A DNA stretch of 64,000 nucleotides, taken from positions 1-64,000 of the forward strand of contig NZ_BCWR01000002.1 of NCBI RefSeq assembly GCF_001592305.1, given 5' to 3'. Source of the DNA: Hydrogenophaga taeniospiralis CCUG 15921. Lineage in GTDB: Bacteria; Pseudomonadota; Gammaproteobacteria; Burkholderiales; Burkholderiaceae_C. Shown in pieces: positions 17,421-26,531 of the stretch; the first letter of the stretch is position 1, and each line of letters starts with the position of its first letter. Position numbers and translations under genes: made by a program. The notes under the pieces were generated by a model. That model was given only the letters and a program-made list of their open reading frames with translations. It was not told where the DNA came from and made no database searches.

Positions 17421-19823
17421 TCAGGCTTCCGCCACCTGAGCCCCCGCAGAGCGCAGCGTCTGCGCCAGCAGTGTCACCAGCTCATCGAGCGCCCGGGTTT
17501 TCTCCAGCACATGGCACATGCCCTGCACGGCGGCGCGGGCACGCAGTTCATCGGTGACGTAGCCCGAGATCAGGATGGTGGGCAGGCCCGGGCGCAGGCG
17601 GCGGATGGTGGCGATCACCTCGAGCCCCGAGTGTCGGGGCATGTTGTAGTCGGTCACCACGAGGTCAAACGCCTGCGGGTCGGCGCGCACGGCGGCCATG
17701 GCCTGATCGGGGTCGTTGTGGTGCGACACGCGGTAGCCGTGGCGCGCGAGCAGCTTCTCCAGCATGGCGGACATGAGCGGGTCGTCTTCGATCAGCAGCA
17801 CATGCTCCCCCCGCCCGGGCTCGGCGTCGGACTGCGCCGCTGCGTCGGCGGCCAGGGTGGGCGCCACGGTGCCGGGTGGGGTCGGAATGAAGATGTCGAA
17901 CCGGGTGCCCTGGCCGGGCTGCGAATGCACGTCGATGGCGCCGTCGTGTGCGCGCACGATGCCGTGCACCACGGACAGCCCCAGCCCCGTGCCCTGGCCC
18001 ACCGGCTTGGTGGTGAAGAAGGGTTCAAAGATGCGCTGGCGCACCGGCTCGCTCATGCCGCTGCCGTTGTCCTGCACCGACAGGCGCGCATGGCGCCCGG
18101 GCAGCAAGCCCAGGGGCATGGACGCCGCTGCGTCGAGCACCACACTGCCCAGCCGCACTTCAATGCGCCCGCCCCGCTCGCCCAGGGCGTGCCAGGCGTT
18201 GGTGCAGAGGTTGAGCAGCACCTGTTCCAGCTGGGTGCGGTCGATCTCGGCGCTGGCCTCGGGGTCGTCGATGCATTCGATCAGTTGCACGCCGGCCGGC
18301 AGGGTGGAGCGCAGCAGCGACAGGCTCTCGCGCAGCACCGGCAGCAGCGGTTGCACCTGGCGCCGGGCACCGTCGCGCCGGCTGAAGCTGAGGATGCGAT
18401 CGACCAGGTTCCTGGCGCGGTCGCTGGCCTTGATGATCTGATCCAGGCTGAGCGCCACATCGGCTGGCTTGCCGCTCTTGAGGTCTTCCCGGGCCATGTG
18501 GGCGTTGCCCAGGATGGCGGCGAGCACGTTGTTGAAGTCGTGGGCGATGCCGCTGGCCAGCGTGCCGATGGACTCCATCTTCTGCGCTTCGCCCAGTTGC
18601 TGCTCCAGCCGGCGGCGGGCCTCCTGCGCTTCGGTGCGATCGGTCACGTCGGTGAGCAGACCATCCCAGACGATGCGGCTTTCGCCCAGTGCGCGCGGCG
18701 CGGACACCAGGTGCATGCGCCGCACGCTGCCATCGGGTCGGCAGAAACGGGCCTCGACGTCGAACACCTGCAAGGCCTCGGCGCAGCGCTGTTCGGCCAC
18801 GGCGAGCGCGGCCACGTCGTCCGGGTGGACCAGACCGTACATCGCGCGCGGATCGGCCAGCACCTCGGCCACCGTCACGCCACAGACGCGCGCCACCGAG
18901 TCCGACACCTCGGTGAACCGGCGGCGGCCATCGGCCTCCATCACCAGCTGGTACAGCACGGAGTGCGGCAGGTTGGCGCCCAGCAGGTGCATGCGGGCCT
19001 GGCTTTCACGCACCCGGGCTTCGGAGATCCGCAAAGCCTCGAAGGGCGCGCGGATGCTGGTGATGAAGGTGGCCCGGTACAGCAGGGCGTAGGCCGCCAC
19101 CTTGTAGAGGTGGCCCACCACGTTCTGGAAATCCGATGGCGTGACGTAGGCCGTGAAGGCGAACCCACCCAGGCCCATGCACAGGCAGGAGAGCGCCAGC
19201 AGCGCGTGTTGCCGCGATTGCTCGCGCTTCGCCCGCCGCCACAGCACCAGCGCAAGCAGGCCGTTGAGCCCCACCAGCACATATTCGTAGCCCGCCTTGA
19301 ACGGGGTCACGCCCACGCCCGGCACGAAGGTGACGGGGAACCGGTCGAGCGAGAAAGAGCCAAAGGCGATGATGGCCACCGCCACGACCAGGCCGACGCC
19401 GAGCAAGACCGTGCGGGGCCAGCGCAGCGCCAGGCCCGCCGCGACGGCACCCAGCGTCAACACCTCGAAGCTGCGGCCCATGAGCCAGAAGAAGATGGCC
19501 CGGGGCGTGCTGCTCTCGGTGAGCAGGGGCGGCATGCCCTCGTAGGTCAGGGCGTGCATCAGATCGAAGCCGATGACCGCCACAAAGCCCGCGAGCAAGG
19601 CGTTGGCGCTGTGGTCCTGCTGGCGGTCGAAGGTGTGCCAGGACACCACGACCACCAGCGTGGCGATCACGATGGCAAACAGCTCCAGCACCAGGTGCAG
19701 TTCGAGCATGCGGCCGGAGAGCAGGCCACGGGCGGTGTCGGGTGGCGCGTTGACGATGGCGACCATGCCCAGCACAGCCATCAGGCTGAGCAAACCGTAT
19801 CTGTACGGGCGGGTAATGGGCAT
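17421..19823 (-). CDS. Hybrid histidine kinase with MASE3 membrane sensor
   Basis: The 800-residue protein starts with about seven membrane helices (residues 8-255) forming a MASE3-like sensor, with SWHTFDRQQDHSANALLAGFVAVIGFDLMHALTYEGMP being the recognisable part. A PAS domain (about 285-395) is followed by HisKA with the phosphoacceptor H428 in GIAHDFNNVLAAILGN, an HATPase domain (DNGSGM, GTGLGLSVVHGIV) and a C-terminal receiver domain with D725 in VTDYNMPRHSG. No DNA-binding output is present, so it presumably passes its phosphate to another protein not encoded nearby. It is convergent with the P-type ATPase and stands alone. The ligand is unknown. Confidence 0.87.
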   Translation of the reverse strand: MPITRPYRYGLLSLMAVLGMVAIVNAPPDTARGLLSGRMLELHLVLELFAIVIATLVVVVSWHTFDRQQDHSANALLAGFVAVIGFDLMHALTYEGMPPLLTESSTPRAIFFWLMGRSFEVLTLGAVAAGLALRWPRTVLLGVGLVVAVAIIAFGSFSLDRFPVTFVPGVGVTPFKAGYEYVLVGLNGLLALVLWRRAKREQSRQHALLALSCLCMGLGGFAFTAYVTPSDFQNVVGHLYKVAAYALLYRATFITSIRAPFEALRISEARVRESQARMHLLGANLPHSVLYQLVMEADGRRRFTEVSDSVARVCGVTVAEVLADPRAMYGLVHPDDVAALAVAEQRCAEALQVFDVEARFCRPDGSVRRMHLVSAPRALGESRIVWDGLLTDVTDRTEAQEARRRLEQQLGEAQKMESIGTLASGIAHDFNNVLAAILGNAHMAREDLKSGKPADVALSLDQIIKASDRARNLVDRILSFSRRDGARRQVQPLLPVLRESLSLLRSTLPAGVQLIECIDDPEASAEIDRTQLEQVLLNLCTNAWHALGERGGRIEVRLGSVVLDAAASMPLGLLPGRHARLSVQDNGSGMSEPVRQRIFEPFFTTKPVGQGTGLGLSVVHGIVRAHDGAIDVHSQPGQGTRFDIFIPTPPGTVAPTLAADAAAQSDAEPGRGEHVLLIEDDPLMSAMLEKLLARHGYRVSHHNDPDQAMAAVRADPQAFDLVVTDYNMPRHSGLEVIATIRRLRPGLPTILISGYVTDELRARAAVQGMCHVLEKTRALDELVTLLAQTLRSAGAQVAEA

Positions 19824-19954
19824 CCCGGCACATTACCGGAAAACGATGCAGCCCTACGAAATGCACTGCCGCGTGATGGCAGGCCTTGGGGTGGGTGTGT
19901 CGGATTGCACGAAAACACCGGCCCGGCAAAGGGCGGGCGGCTCGCGCCGCCGGT

Positions 19955-20278
19955 TCAGGGTTTGACGGTCATGACCCATTCGGCCAGGGTCTTGATGTCG
20001 GCCGGGGTCATGCTGGGGTGTGCGGGCATGGGGATGCGGCCCCACTTGCCCTTGGAGCCGTTCTGGATCGACTGCACCAGCGAGGCCACGGCGTCTTTGT
20101 CGTCCTTGTACTTTTCAGCGACCGAGCTGTAGGCCGGGCCGACGATCTTTTCCTTCGCCGAGTGACAGGACAGGCAACCGTTGTTCTTGGCCAGCTCGAT
20201 GGCAGCGGCTTCGTCCACCGCGTGCGCGGCGCCGGAAGCGAACAGGAGGCCAGCGGTGAGGAGAGAAAGAGTACGCAT
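19955..20278 (-). CDS. Small periplasmic cytochrome c (c551/c552 type)
   Basis: The 107-residue protein has a signal peptide (about 1-21, ASGAAHA) and one haem motif, CLSCH. The axial Met is in IPMPAHPS, and the C-terminal ADIKTLAEWVMTVKP is typical of class I c551/c552 cytochromes. It follows the PQQ alcohol dehydrogenase on the same strand with one repeat copy between, so it may serve as a second electron acceptor along with PedF. The ATG at 20278 is chosen; a GTG two codons earlier is possible. Confidence 0.85.
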   Translation of the reverse strand: MRTLSLLTAGLLFASGAAHAVDEAAAIELAKNNGCLSCHSAKEKIVGPAYSSVAEKYKDDKDAVASLVQSIQNGSKGKWGRIPMPAHPSMTPADIKTLAEWVMTVKP

Positions 20279-20350
20279 GATCACAACTCACAAATCATAG
20301 AAAACAAAAAGGGTGGGAACACAAACACAGCACGCGCCGCGAAGTGCCCC

Positions 20351-20436
20351 ACCCAGCACACGCCGAAGATCCGGCTCCGCCGGGCCTAGGGCGTGGTCCC
20401 CCTAGGGGGACGCCGCAGAGCGGCGCAGGGGGGAGC
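20351..20436 (-). repeat. 3'-end GC-rich repeat, copy 5
   Basis: It begins directly after the TAG stop of the alcohol dehydrogenase and reads GCTCCCCCCTGCGCCGC, CCCCCTAGGGGG and GGCCCGGCGGAGCCGG on the minus strand, ending GTGCTGGG. It lies between the dehydrogenase and the small cytochrome gene. Confidence 0.85.
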
Positions 20437-22158
20437 CTATTTCATCAACTTGAAAGTCCAGACCGAGCCGCCCTGTTCCAGGAAGTTGACCTTCTTGGCC
20501 ACTTCACCGCCCCACAGGGGAACCGCGCCACCCCAGCCGGAGACCACGCTCACGTACTGCTCGCCGCCTTCGGTCCAGGTGATGGGAGGGGCCACCACGC
20601 CGGAGCCGGTCTGGAACTGCCAGACCACCTTGCCGGTCTTGGCGTCCGCGGCCTTGAGGTAACCCTCGGGCGTGCCCCAGAACACGAGGTCGCCCACGGT
20701 CAGCACACCGCCCCAGAGCGGTGCTTCGTTCTTGACTTCCCACTCGACCTTGCCGGTCTTGGGGTTGATGGCGCGCAGCGAACCGATGTGGTCTTCAAAC
20801 AGCGGCTTGATGGTGAAACCCGCGCCCAGGTAAGCGGCGCCCTTCTTGTAGGTGATGGGTTCGTTCCAGATCTCCATGCCCCATTCGTTGGTGGGCACGT
20901 AGAACAGGCCGGTCTTGGGGCTGTAGGCCATCGGCATCTGGTTCTTGCCACCCAGGAAGCCGGGCGCCGAGAACACCGGCTTGCCTTTGGCACCGTCGCC
21001 ACCGGCCGCGGTCGGGTCGCCCGGGCGGTTGGCGGGGTCGAAGTTCGGCCGGCCGGTCTTGAGGTCGATGCCGGTGGCCCAGGTCACTTTCTTCACGAAG
21101 GGGAAGGCGTTGAGCAGCTTGCCGTCGGCCGCATCCAGCACGTAGAAGAAGCCGTTGCGGTCGGCCTTGGCGCCAACGCGTTTGCCGTCCATGTCGAAGG
21201 TGATGAACTCGTTCACGCCGTCGTAGTCCCAGCCGTCGTTGGGCGTGGTCTGGTAGTGCCACTTGATCTGGCCGGTCTTCACGTCGATGGCGACGGTGGA
21301 GGCCGAATACAGGTTGTCGCCCTTGCGCACGTGGCTGTTCCAGGGGCCGGGGTTGCCGGTGCCGAAATAGGCCAGGCCGGTCTTGGGGTCGTAGCTGCCG
21401 CCCAGCCAGGTGGCCGCGCCGCCGGTCTTCCAGGTCTCGCCCGGCCACGATGCATTGGTGGTGCCGGTGATGCCGTTTTCCTTGCCGTCCTTGTAGCCCA
21501 TGTGGCCTTCCACCATGGGGCGCACCCAGACCATCTTGCCGGTCTTGGGGTCGCGCGCTTCCACACGGCCGACCACGCCGAACTCGCCACCGGAGACGCC
21601 GGTCATGAGCAGGCCTTCGGCGATCAGCGGGGCCGCCGTGTAGCTGTAGCCGGCGGAGTAATCGTCGATCTTCTCGCGCCACACCACCTTGCCGGTGTTC
21701 TGGTCGAGCGCGACGAGCTGGGCGTCCAGCGTGCCGAAGATGACGAGGTTGTCGTACAGCGCGGCGCCGCGGTTGATCACGTCGCAGCAGGGCATGATGC
21801 CCTCGGGCAGACGGTGCTCGTACTTCCAGAGCTTCTTGCCGGTCTTGGTGTCGAGCGCAAAGATGCGCGAGTAGGACGCGGTGACGAACATCTTGCCGTT
21901 GTTCACCAGCGGCTGCGCTTCCTGGCCGCGCTGCTTTTCACCACCGAAAGACATGGACCACACGGGCACCAGCTTGCCGATGGTTTTGTCGTTGATGCCG
22001 GTCAGCGGAGAGTGGCGCTGGCCCTGGGTGCCCAGGCCCCAGCTGAGCACGTTTTCGGGGGTCTTGGCGTCGTCCGCGATCATCGCGTCGGTCACGCCCT
22101 GGGCGCTGACATGGGCCGTGGCGGCCATGACCAAAAGGCTCAATAGAGTGCGTTTCAC
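20437..22158 (-). CDS. pedH: PQQ-dependent alcohol dehydrogenase, lanthanide-type (PedH/ExaA clade)
   Basis: The 573-residue periplasmic quinoprotein oxidises primary alcohols and passes electrons to cytochrome c. After the signal peptide (1-19) comes an eight-bladed propeller with recurrent tryptophan-docking motifs (for example [10 protein letters not shown]). The vicinal disulfide is C124-C125. Likely metal ligands are E192 in GGEFG and N269 in GTGNPGPWN. The catalytic base is D311 and a second acidic residue is D313 in GWDYDGVNE. An Asp two residues after the catalytic Asp is the accepted mark of lanthanide-dependent enzymes, so lanthanide use is likely. [13 protein letters not shown] and the overall length fit the ethanol dehydrogenase clade more than XoxF methanol dehydrogenases. 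It starts at a GTG with AGGAG upstream and sits behind a strong sigma-54 promoter. Confidence 0.9.
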   Translation of the reverse strand: MKRTLLSLLVMAATAHVSAQGVTDAMIADDAKTPENVLSWGLGTQGQRHSPLTGINDKTIGKLVPVWSMSFGGEKQRGQEAQPLVNNGKMFVTASYSRIFALDTKTGKKLWKYEHRLPEGIMPCCDVINRGAALYDNLVIFGTLDAQLVALDQNTGKVVWREKIDDYSAGYSYTAAPLIAEGLLMTGVSGGEFGVVGRVEARDPKTGKMVWVRPMVEGHMGYKDGKENGITGTTNASWPGETWKTGGAATWLGGSYDPKTGLAYFGTGNPGPWNSHVRKGDNLYSASTVAIDVKTGQIKWHYQTTPNDGWDYDGVNEFITFDMDGKRVGAKADRNGFFYVLDAADGKLLNAFPFVKKVTWATGIDLKTGRPNFDPANRPGDPTAAGGDGAKGKPVFSAPGFLGGKNQMPMAYSPKTGLFYVPTNEWGMEIWNEPITYKKGAAYLGAGFTIKPLFEDHIGSLRAINPKTGKVEWEVKNEAPLWGGVLTVGDLVFWGTPEGYLKAADAKTGKVVWQFQTGSGVVAPPITWTEGGEQYVSVVSGWGGAVPLWGGEVAKKVNFLEQGGSVWTFKLMK

Positions 22159-22258
22159 TGTGTTGTCTCCTGCTCGTTCGTGAGGTTGATGGGCTGGCAT
22201 GCCCGGCCGTTCGTGAACTCCCGACCCTCCGGTCTGTGGGTTGCACGTGCATCAAGAG

Positions 22259-22274
22259 GGCAACTTCTGTGCCA
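22259..22274 (-). promoter_or_regulatory. Sigma-54 (-24/-12) promoter of the PQQ alcohol dehydrogenase
   Basis: On the minus strand it reads TGGCAC, five bases, TTGCC: the best match to consensus in the window. The predicted start near 22248 gives a 90-nt leader. The string CGTGACACTG, shared with the pedF/activator intergenic region, lies about 130 nt upstream at 22404-22413. Confidence 0.75.
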
Positions 22275-22294
22275 CGCCTTTTCCTCGTTTTTCC

Positions 22295-22316
22295 GGCGCT
22301 GTTTCAGCGCCTTTTT
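22295..22316 (+). terminator. Rho-independent terminator-like hairpin, plus strand
   Basis: GGCGCTG, loop TTT, CAGCGCC, then TTTTT forms a 7-bp stem with a U-tract in plus-strand RNA. All flanking genes are on the minus strand, so it would stop antisense transcripts arising from the alcohol dehydrogenase region. It lies just upstream of that gene's promoter. Confidence 0.5.
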
Positions 22317-22483
22317 GCGAGTGTTTTAGGGGTATTCCCTGAGCCCGAGCGGGGTTGGCGCGCAGAACTGCGCCAGCCACTGTTCCCCCGCATCCACCGG
22401 GGTCGTGACACTGTTCAGAAATGTGGCAGCCGCATGGTCAGGCTGCAACAACCCGCGGGCACCCCCGGCACCCGCACCACGCG

Positions 22484-23500
22484 TCAGCGGCCGGACGCAG
22501 CGCCGGCCAGCGCGCGCTGCTCGTAGCGCGGGTACCACTGCGTGAGCGAGCGATGCAGCTCGGCCGGTTGCGCGGCCCAGCGTTTGAAGCGCTCGGGCAC
22601 CGGCGTGCTCAGCACCTCGCCCAGGTCGAGCCCGCGCTCGGCGCTCTCTTGCATGAGCGTGGTGAGCCACCGCAGCCAGTCGCGCGTCTGCCGCACACCG
22701 GCCAGGCCGCTGTGCACCGGGCCGTGGCTGGGCACCACGGTTTTCACCTGGCCGCTGGTGATCAATTTTTCCAATGCGTCGAGGCTGGCGAGCCAGCGTT
22801 CAAAGTCGGCGTGCGGCGTGGTGGGCACGCGCTCGGCGAACACCAGGCCGCCGGCGAACAGCACGCCGGTCCTGCGGTCGAGCAGCACGAGGTCGTCGCC
22901 CGTGTGTCCCTGCAGGCGCATCAGCTCCAGCGTGTGCTGACCGAGCGGCAGGGTCTGCGGCAACACCGCCTCGCGCGCGGGAGTGGACTCGGTGCCGCGC
23001 ATCCAGTCGCCACAGAGGCGGTAGAGGTTGTCGGCGTAGGCGCCGCCTTCGGCCCGCATGCCCGCGATGCTGCCGGCCAGCGCCTGCGTGGGCCGGTCGG
23101 CCCAGGCCTGGTTGCCGAAGAAATAGTCGGGGTGCAGGTTGAGTTCCAGCACACGCACCACCGGCTCGCGCGTGATGCCTTCGATGGCGCGGCGCTGCTG
23201 CTCGCCGTACAGGCGCGAGGGCCCGGTGTTGATCACCACCACGCCCGCGCCGCTAGCGATGAAGGCGGTGTTGATGATGTTGCAGCCGTTGGCGCGGCTG
23301 AAGTCCTGCACTGCGCCTTCGATCACCCAGGTGCCTTCGGCGATCTGGCGCGGGCGCAGGTCGTAGTGGAGCGCGGCCATCTCGGGCTTCGATGCCGACG
23401 GCGGTACGGCAATGGTTTGCGCCTGCGCGCTGCCCGCCAGCACGAGCACCGCCATCAGCCAGCGCGTCAATGGGATACCTCCGCCCTGCCCCGTACTCAC
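22484..23500 (-). CDS. Quinoprotein relay system zinc metallohydrolase 2 (SoxH-related)
   Basis: The 338-residue protein has a signal peptide (about 10-28, VLAGSAQA) and a metallo-beta-lactamase fold. The usual HxHxDH motif is degraded to H123-P-D125-Y-F-F-G-N130; other family landmarks are VVVINTGPSRLYGEQ and LQGHTGDDLVLLD, with a late PSHGPVH. This matches the second of the two metallohydrolases that travel with PQQ dehydrogenases and a SoxYZ-like carrier. It begins with a GTG that overlaps the stop of the carrier gene (GTGA). Substrate unknown; by analogy with Sox proteins it might act on a carrier-bound thio-intermediate. Confidence 0.85.
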   Translation of the reverse strand: MSTGQGGGIPLTRWLMAVLVLAGSAQAQTIAVPPSASKPEMAALHYDLRPRQIAEGTWVIEGAVQDFSRANGCNIINTAFIASGAGVVVINTGPSRLYGEQQRRAIEGITREPVVRVLELNLHPDYFFGNQAWADRPTQALAGSIAGMRAEGGAYADNLYRLCGDWMRGTESTPAREAVLPQTLPLGQHTLELMRLQGHTGDDLVLLDRRTGVLFAGGLVFAERVPTTPHADFERWLASLDALEKLITSGQVKTVVPSHGPVHSGLAGVRQTRDWLRWLTTLMQESAERGLDLGEVLSTPVPERFKRWAAQPAELHRSLTQWYPRYEQRALAGAASGR

Positions 23501-24297
23501 GCTCCCACCTCGGCATCAATCCGGTTGCCATTGTTGTCGCGCCCCACCAGGCGCAGGCCACTGGTGGCTTGCTGAGGCAGCTCGAAGGTGATGAGCGGGT
23601 TTTCCGACACCGGCTCGTGCAGCGCCAGCTTCCACCAGACCTGGCCCGCGCCGTCCACCAGTTGCAGCTCTTCGATGTAGAAGGCCGGGATGCCGGCCAC
23701 CAGCCCGGTGTCCATCGGGTGCATCACGCGCACGCGCAGGCGCCGGCTGCCTTCGAGCACGTTGTTGAAAAAGCGCGCCTGCACCTGGCCCAGGGTCTGG
23801 CTCCAGGAGCCGTCGGCCCGCGTGAGGCCGGGCACGGTGCAGCCGCCGCCCGCCGCCTGCACCCAGGTGCTGCCCACATGCCACTGACCGTCCTTCGTCT
23901 GCACGAAGGCGCGCACCGGCGAGGCCTGCTCCATGCGGATGCGAAAGGCCAGCATGGGCAGCGCGCGCAGGGGCTCGAAGTCCAGCACCTGGCGCACCGG
24001 GTTGCGGTCCACCGCCACGCGGATGCGCGCCACGCCACCGCCCACGGTGTTGAGTCCACGCGCGTCCACCAGGAGCGGCACGTTCATCGCATCGTCGGCA
24101 AAGGCCGGGCCTTTGACGATCACCACGTCGGAGAACTTGGCCGTGGCCTGGCCGATGGTCTGCTCGCGCAGACTGGGGTACTGCATGGAGCCCAGCGGGT
24201 CGCCACCGGTGGGGTCGTCTTGCGCGAAGGCCAATGGTCCGCAGGCCATGCCCACTCCCAATGCCAATACATCACGACGGGACGGCATCACTTGCAT
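23497..24297 (-). CDS. Quinoprotein dehydrogenase-associated SoxYZ-like carrier
   Basis: The 266-residue exported protein has a Tat-like or Sec signal (SRRDVLALGVGMACGPLAFA). An N-terminal SoxY-like part follows, with the carrier cysteine in the motif AAGGGCTVPG, and then a C-terminal SoxZ-like part (MHPMDTGLVAGIPAFYIEELQL, WWKLALHEPVSENPLITFEL). In Sox sulfur oxidation the SoxY cysteine carries the substrate; here the fused carrier occurs with PQQ enzymes and its cargo is unknown. The ATG at 24297 is used because an upstream in-frame ATG at 24378 would add residues encoded by a GC-rich repeat. It is translationally coupled to metallohydrolase 2. Confidence 0.87.
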   Translation of the reverse strand: MQVMPSRRDVLALGVGMACGPLAFAQDDPTGGDPLGSMQYPSLREQTIGQATAKFSDVVIVKGPAFADDAMNVPLLVDARGLNTVGGGVARIRVAVDRNPVRQVLDFEPLRALPMLAFRIRMEQASPVRAFVQTKDGQWHVGSTWVQAAGGGCTVPGLTRADGSWSQTLGQVQARFFNNVLEGSRRLRVRVMHPMDTGLVAGIPAFYIEELQLVDGAGQVWWKLALHEPVSENPLITFELPQQATSGLRLVGRDNNGNRIDAEVGA

Positions 24298-24341
24298 GTT
24301 GGTCAAGCCTACAAAAGCGCCGGAGCGCGTGCCCCAATCCA

Positions 24342-24414
24342 GGATGCGGTGGAACCGGCTTCGCCGGGCCACTCGCATCGCCCCCTGGGGGGTGGCGCGA
24401 AGCGACGCGGGGGG
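24342..24414 (-). repeat. 3'-end GC-rich repeat, copy 6
   Basis: It starts at the base after the stop of the ABC permease: CCCCCCGCGTCGCTTCGCG, CCCCCCAGGGGGCG and GTGGCCCGGCGAAGCCGG, then TTCCACCGCATCCTGG. It separates the permease from the SoxYZ-like carrier gene. Confidence 0.85.
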
Positions 24415-25257
24415 TCATCGTCTTGTCCAGCCGCGTTGCGGGTCGTAGCCCCAGAGCGCCGCCACAAAAAACACCGCGCTGCAGCCCAACACCACCGCCC
24501 AAGACAGCGCCGTGAACTGCCCTACCATGGCAAAGCGCATGACCTCCACCGCGTGGGTGAAAGGGTTCCACTCCGCGAGCTTGAGCAGCCACCACGCGCC
24601 CGACTCTTCGAGCTTCCACAGCGGGTACAGCGCGGGGCTGATGAAGAACATCGGGAAGATCACGAAGTTCATCGTGCCGGCGAAGTTCTCCAGCTGCTTC
24701 ACGTAGACCGAGAGCATCAGCCCCAAGGCCGCCAGCAGGGTGGCGCCGCTGGCCATGGCCAGCAACAGGCCCGGCAGGTTCACCAACGGCACCTCCACGC
24801 CGAAGGCCCAGGCGATGGCGAAGAACACCGCCATCTGCAGCACCGACAGGCAGGTGCCCGCCAGCAGCTTGAAAGCCAGCAGCCAACCGCGCGCCAGCGG
24901 CGCGGTGAGCAAGAGGCGCATCACGCCCATCTCGCGGTCGTACACCATGGAGAGTGAGCTCTGCATGCCGTTGAACAGCGCGACCATGCCCAGGAGGCCC
25001 GGCACCATGTAGGCCTTGTATTCGATGTAGGTCTCGTAGGGCGGCTGAATGGCGACGCCGAACACGTTGTTGAAGCCGGCGGAGAACACCACGAACCACA
25101 GCAGCGGGCGCACCAGGGCCGAGCCCAGGCGCGTGGGCTGGCGCAGGAAGCGGTTGAGCTCGCGGCCCACCACGGCGCGCAGCGCGCGCAGCAGGTGCAG
25201 CGCCAGCGGCGGCGCCACGGGCAGGTCCAGCGGGGGGGTGGTCAGCGGTTCTTGCAC
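24415..25257 (-). CDS. ABC-2 type permease of the PQQ-alcohol system (PedC-like)
   Basis: The 280-residue integral membrane protein has six predicted helices and the ABC-2 pattern: VGRELNRFLRQPTRLGSALVRPLLWFVVFSAGF near the start, GMQSSLSMVYDREMGVMRLLLTAPL in the middle, and PMFFISPALYPLWKLEE near the end. It belongs to the exporter-like permeases that occur with PQQ-dependent alcohol dehydrogenases. Its likely partners are the binding protein just upstream and the ATPase at 28760, which lies on the other strand. The GTG at 25257 has GGAG nearby and overlaps the upstream gene by 16 nt. Confidence 0.85.
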   Translation of the reverse strand: MQEPLTTPPLDLPVAPPLALHLLRALRAVVGRELNRFLRQPTRLGSALVRPLLWFVVFSAGFNNVFGVAIQPPYETYIEYKAYMVPGLLGMVALFNGMQSSLSMVYDREMGVMRLLLTAPLARGWLLAFKLLAGTCLSVLQMAVFFAIAWAFGVEVPLVNLPGLLLAMASGATLLAALGLMLSVYVKQLENFAGTMNFVIFPMFFISPALYPLWKLEESGAWWLLKLAEWNPFTHAVEVMRFAMVGQFTALSWAVVLGCSAVFFVAALWGYDPQRGWTRR

Positions 25258-26531
25258 GCGCTCTCCGGTTCGTCCACGCCGAGTGTGTCCAGCACGTCCG
25301 TGCGGTGCAACACGCCGTCGAGCGGCGCCACGCCGGCCACGCCGTCCACATGGCTCACGAACACCGGTTGGCGCAGCTGGCCGTCCCAGGCGCGAAACGA
25401 GAGCTTGCGGCCCTTGAAGCCGTCGAGCGTGACCCCGGCCCCGCGTAGCGCCTTGAGCTGCTGCGCCACCGGAGCCTTGGGCTGGTCCACCAGCACGGCC
25501 GCCACCGCGCGGCCGGCCATCCAGGCGGACCAGTCGTGGCCCTGCATGGGGCGCTGCGCGAGCTTGGCGAAGCGGCGGCTGAGCTGCGGGCCGCCGTAGC
25601 GTTCCCACTGCGGGTGCCAGGCCGTGGCCACCAGGCCGCTGGCGCCCACCACCGGGCGCGGCCACTGGGTGGCGTAGGGCACGGTGCGCGCGAACTCGCC
25701 GTCGCTGTCCATCACCGCCACGAACTCGTGCTCGCGCTCCCCAGTGAGCAGGCGCGTGTTGCCCAGGTCGCGCTCGCGCGGGTCGCCGGTGAGCTTGAAC
25801 GGCTTGTGCTGCGTGAGCTTGATGCCGAAGCGTTTGGCCGAGCGGTTGAAGGCATCGGTCATCAGCGCGTCGCCCGGCAGCGGGCCCTGCAGCAGCAGCG
25901 CCTTGCGCCAGTTGCGCGCCGCGAGGTACTGCGCCAGCGCATCCGACAGCATGGCGCGGCTGGGCAGTGTGTGCAGCAGGTGGGCGGCGCACTGAGCGCC
26001 GCGCAGGCTGTCGTCGTCGAGCCCGGTGTTGAACACCACCGCCCCGCCCAGCGCGGCGGGCGCGGCCTGCACCAGTTGCCGCAGCTCGGCCAGCGGCAGA
26101 TCGGCCACCAGGTGCTGCACCTTCGACGCCTTCAGCTCGGCCAGTGCCTTGGGCAGCGCGGCGACGTTGGGCAGCACCACGTCTTTCACCACCAGCTCCA
26201 GCCCGGCCGCGTCGAGTTCAAACGCCGAATCCTCGGCCGCGAGCCGCACGCCGTCGATGGCCCGACCCGTCGGATGACCCGGATAGGCCTTCTCCATGCG
26301 CCGCGATGCATGCCGCGGATCACCGTCGAGCGACACCACGGCGATGGTGATCTTGGTGGCAGCGAACGCTGGAGCTGAAAACAGACCAGCCATTCCCAGC
26401 AACGCCAACCCGGCAGCACGCCACAGCCCCCAACCGGGAATGCCGCGGAACTGGCTTTGCCAGGCCGCAGGCATTGCCCCCCTGGGGGGGTATGCGGCTA
26501 CGCGCAGCGAGCAAGCAACGGGGGGGGTCAT
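25242..26531 (-). CDS. ABC substrate-binding protein, PQQ-alcohol dehydrogenase system
   Basis: After a signal sequence (LALLGMAGLFSAPAFAA) the protein has a branched-chain-amino-acid-receptor-like fold: ITIAVVSLDGDPRHASRRMEKAYPGH, later LADGVRLAAED-like elements, NTGLDDDSLRGAQC and TLPSRAMLSDALAQYLAARNWRKALLLQG. It matches the receptors found beside PQQ alcohol dehydrogenases. The first ATG (26531) overlaps the stop of the propeller gene (ATGA) but would give about 20 N-terminal residues encoded by repeat copy 7. A start at 26474 yields a more normal signal peptide (410 residues in total). Neither has a clear ribosome site. Substrate unknown. Confidence 0.78.
   Translation of the reverse strand: MTPPVACSLRVAAYPPRGAMPAAWQSQFRGIPGWGLWRAAGLALLGMAGLFSAPAFAATKITIAVVSLDGDPRHASRRMEKAYPGHPTGRAIDGVRLAAEDSAFELDAAGLELVVKDVVLPNVAALPKALAELKASKVQHLVADLPLAELRQLVQAAPAALGGAVVFNTGLDDDSLRGAQCAAHLLHTLPSRAMLSDALAQYLAARNWRKALLLQGPLPGDALMTDAFNRSAKRFGIKLTQHKPFKLTGDPRERDLGNTRLLTGEREHEFVAVMDSDGEFARTVPYATQWPRPVVGASGLVATAWHPQWERYGGPQLSRRFAKLAQRPMQGHDWSAWMAGRAVAAVLVDQPKAPVAQQLKALRGAGVTLDGFKGRKLSFRAWDGQLRQPVFVSHVDGVAGVAPLDGVLHRTDVLDTLGVDEPESACKNR
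26439..26527 (-). repeat. 3'-end GC-rich repeat, copy 7
   Basis: It begins at the base after the propeller-gene stop: CCCCCCGTTGCTTGCTCGC, a CCCCCCC/GGGGGG hairpin, then GGCCTGGCAAAGCCAG and TTCCGCGGCATTCCCGGTTGG. Like copy 10 it has a GGCCTGGC...GCCAG variant with compensating changes on both arms, which supports a conserved hairpin. It is open in the frame of the binding-protein gene. Confidence 0.8.
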
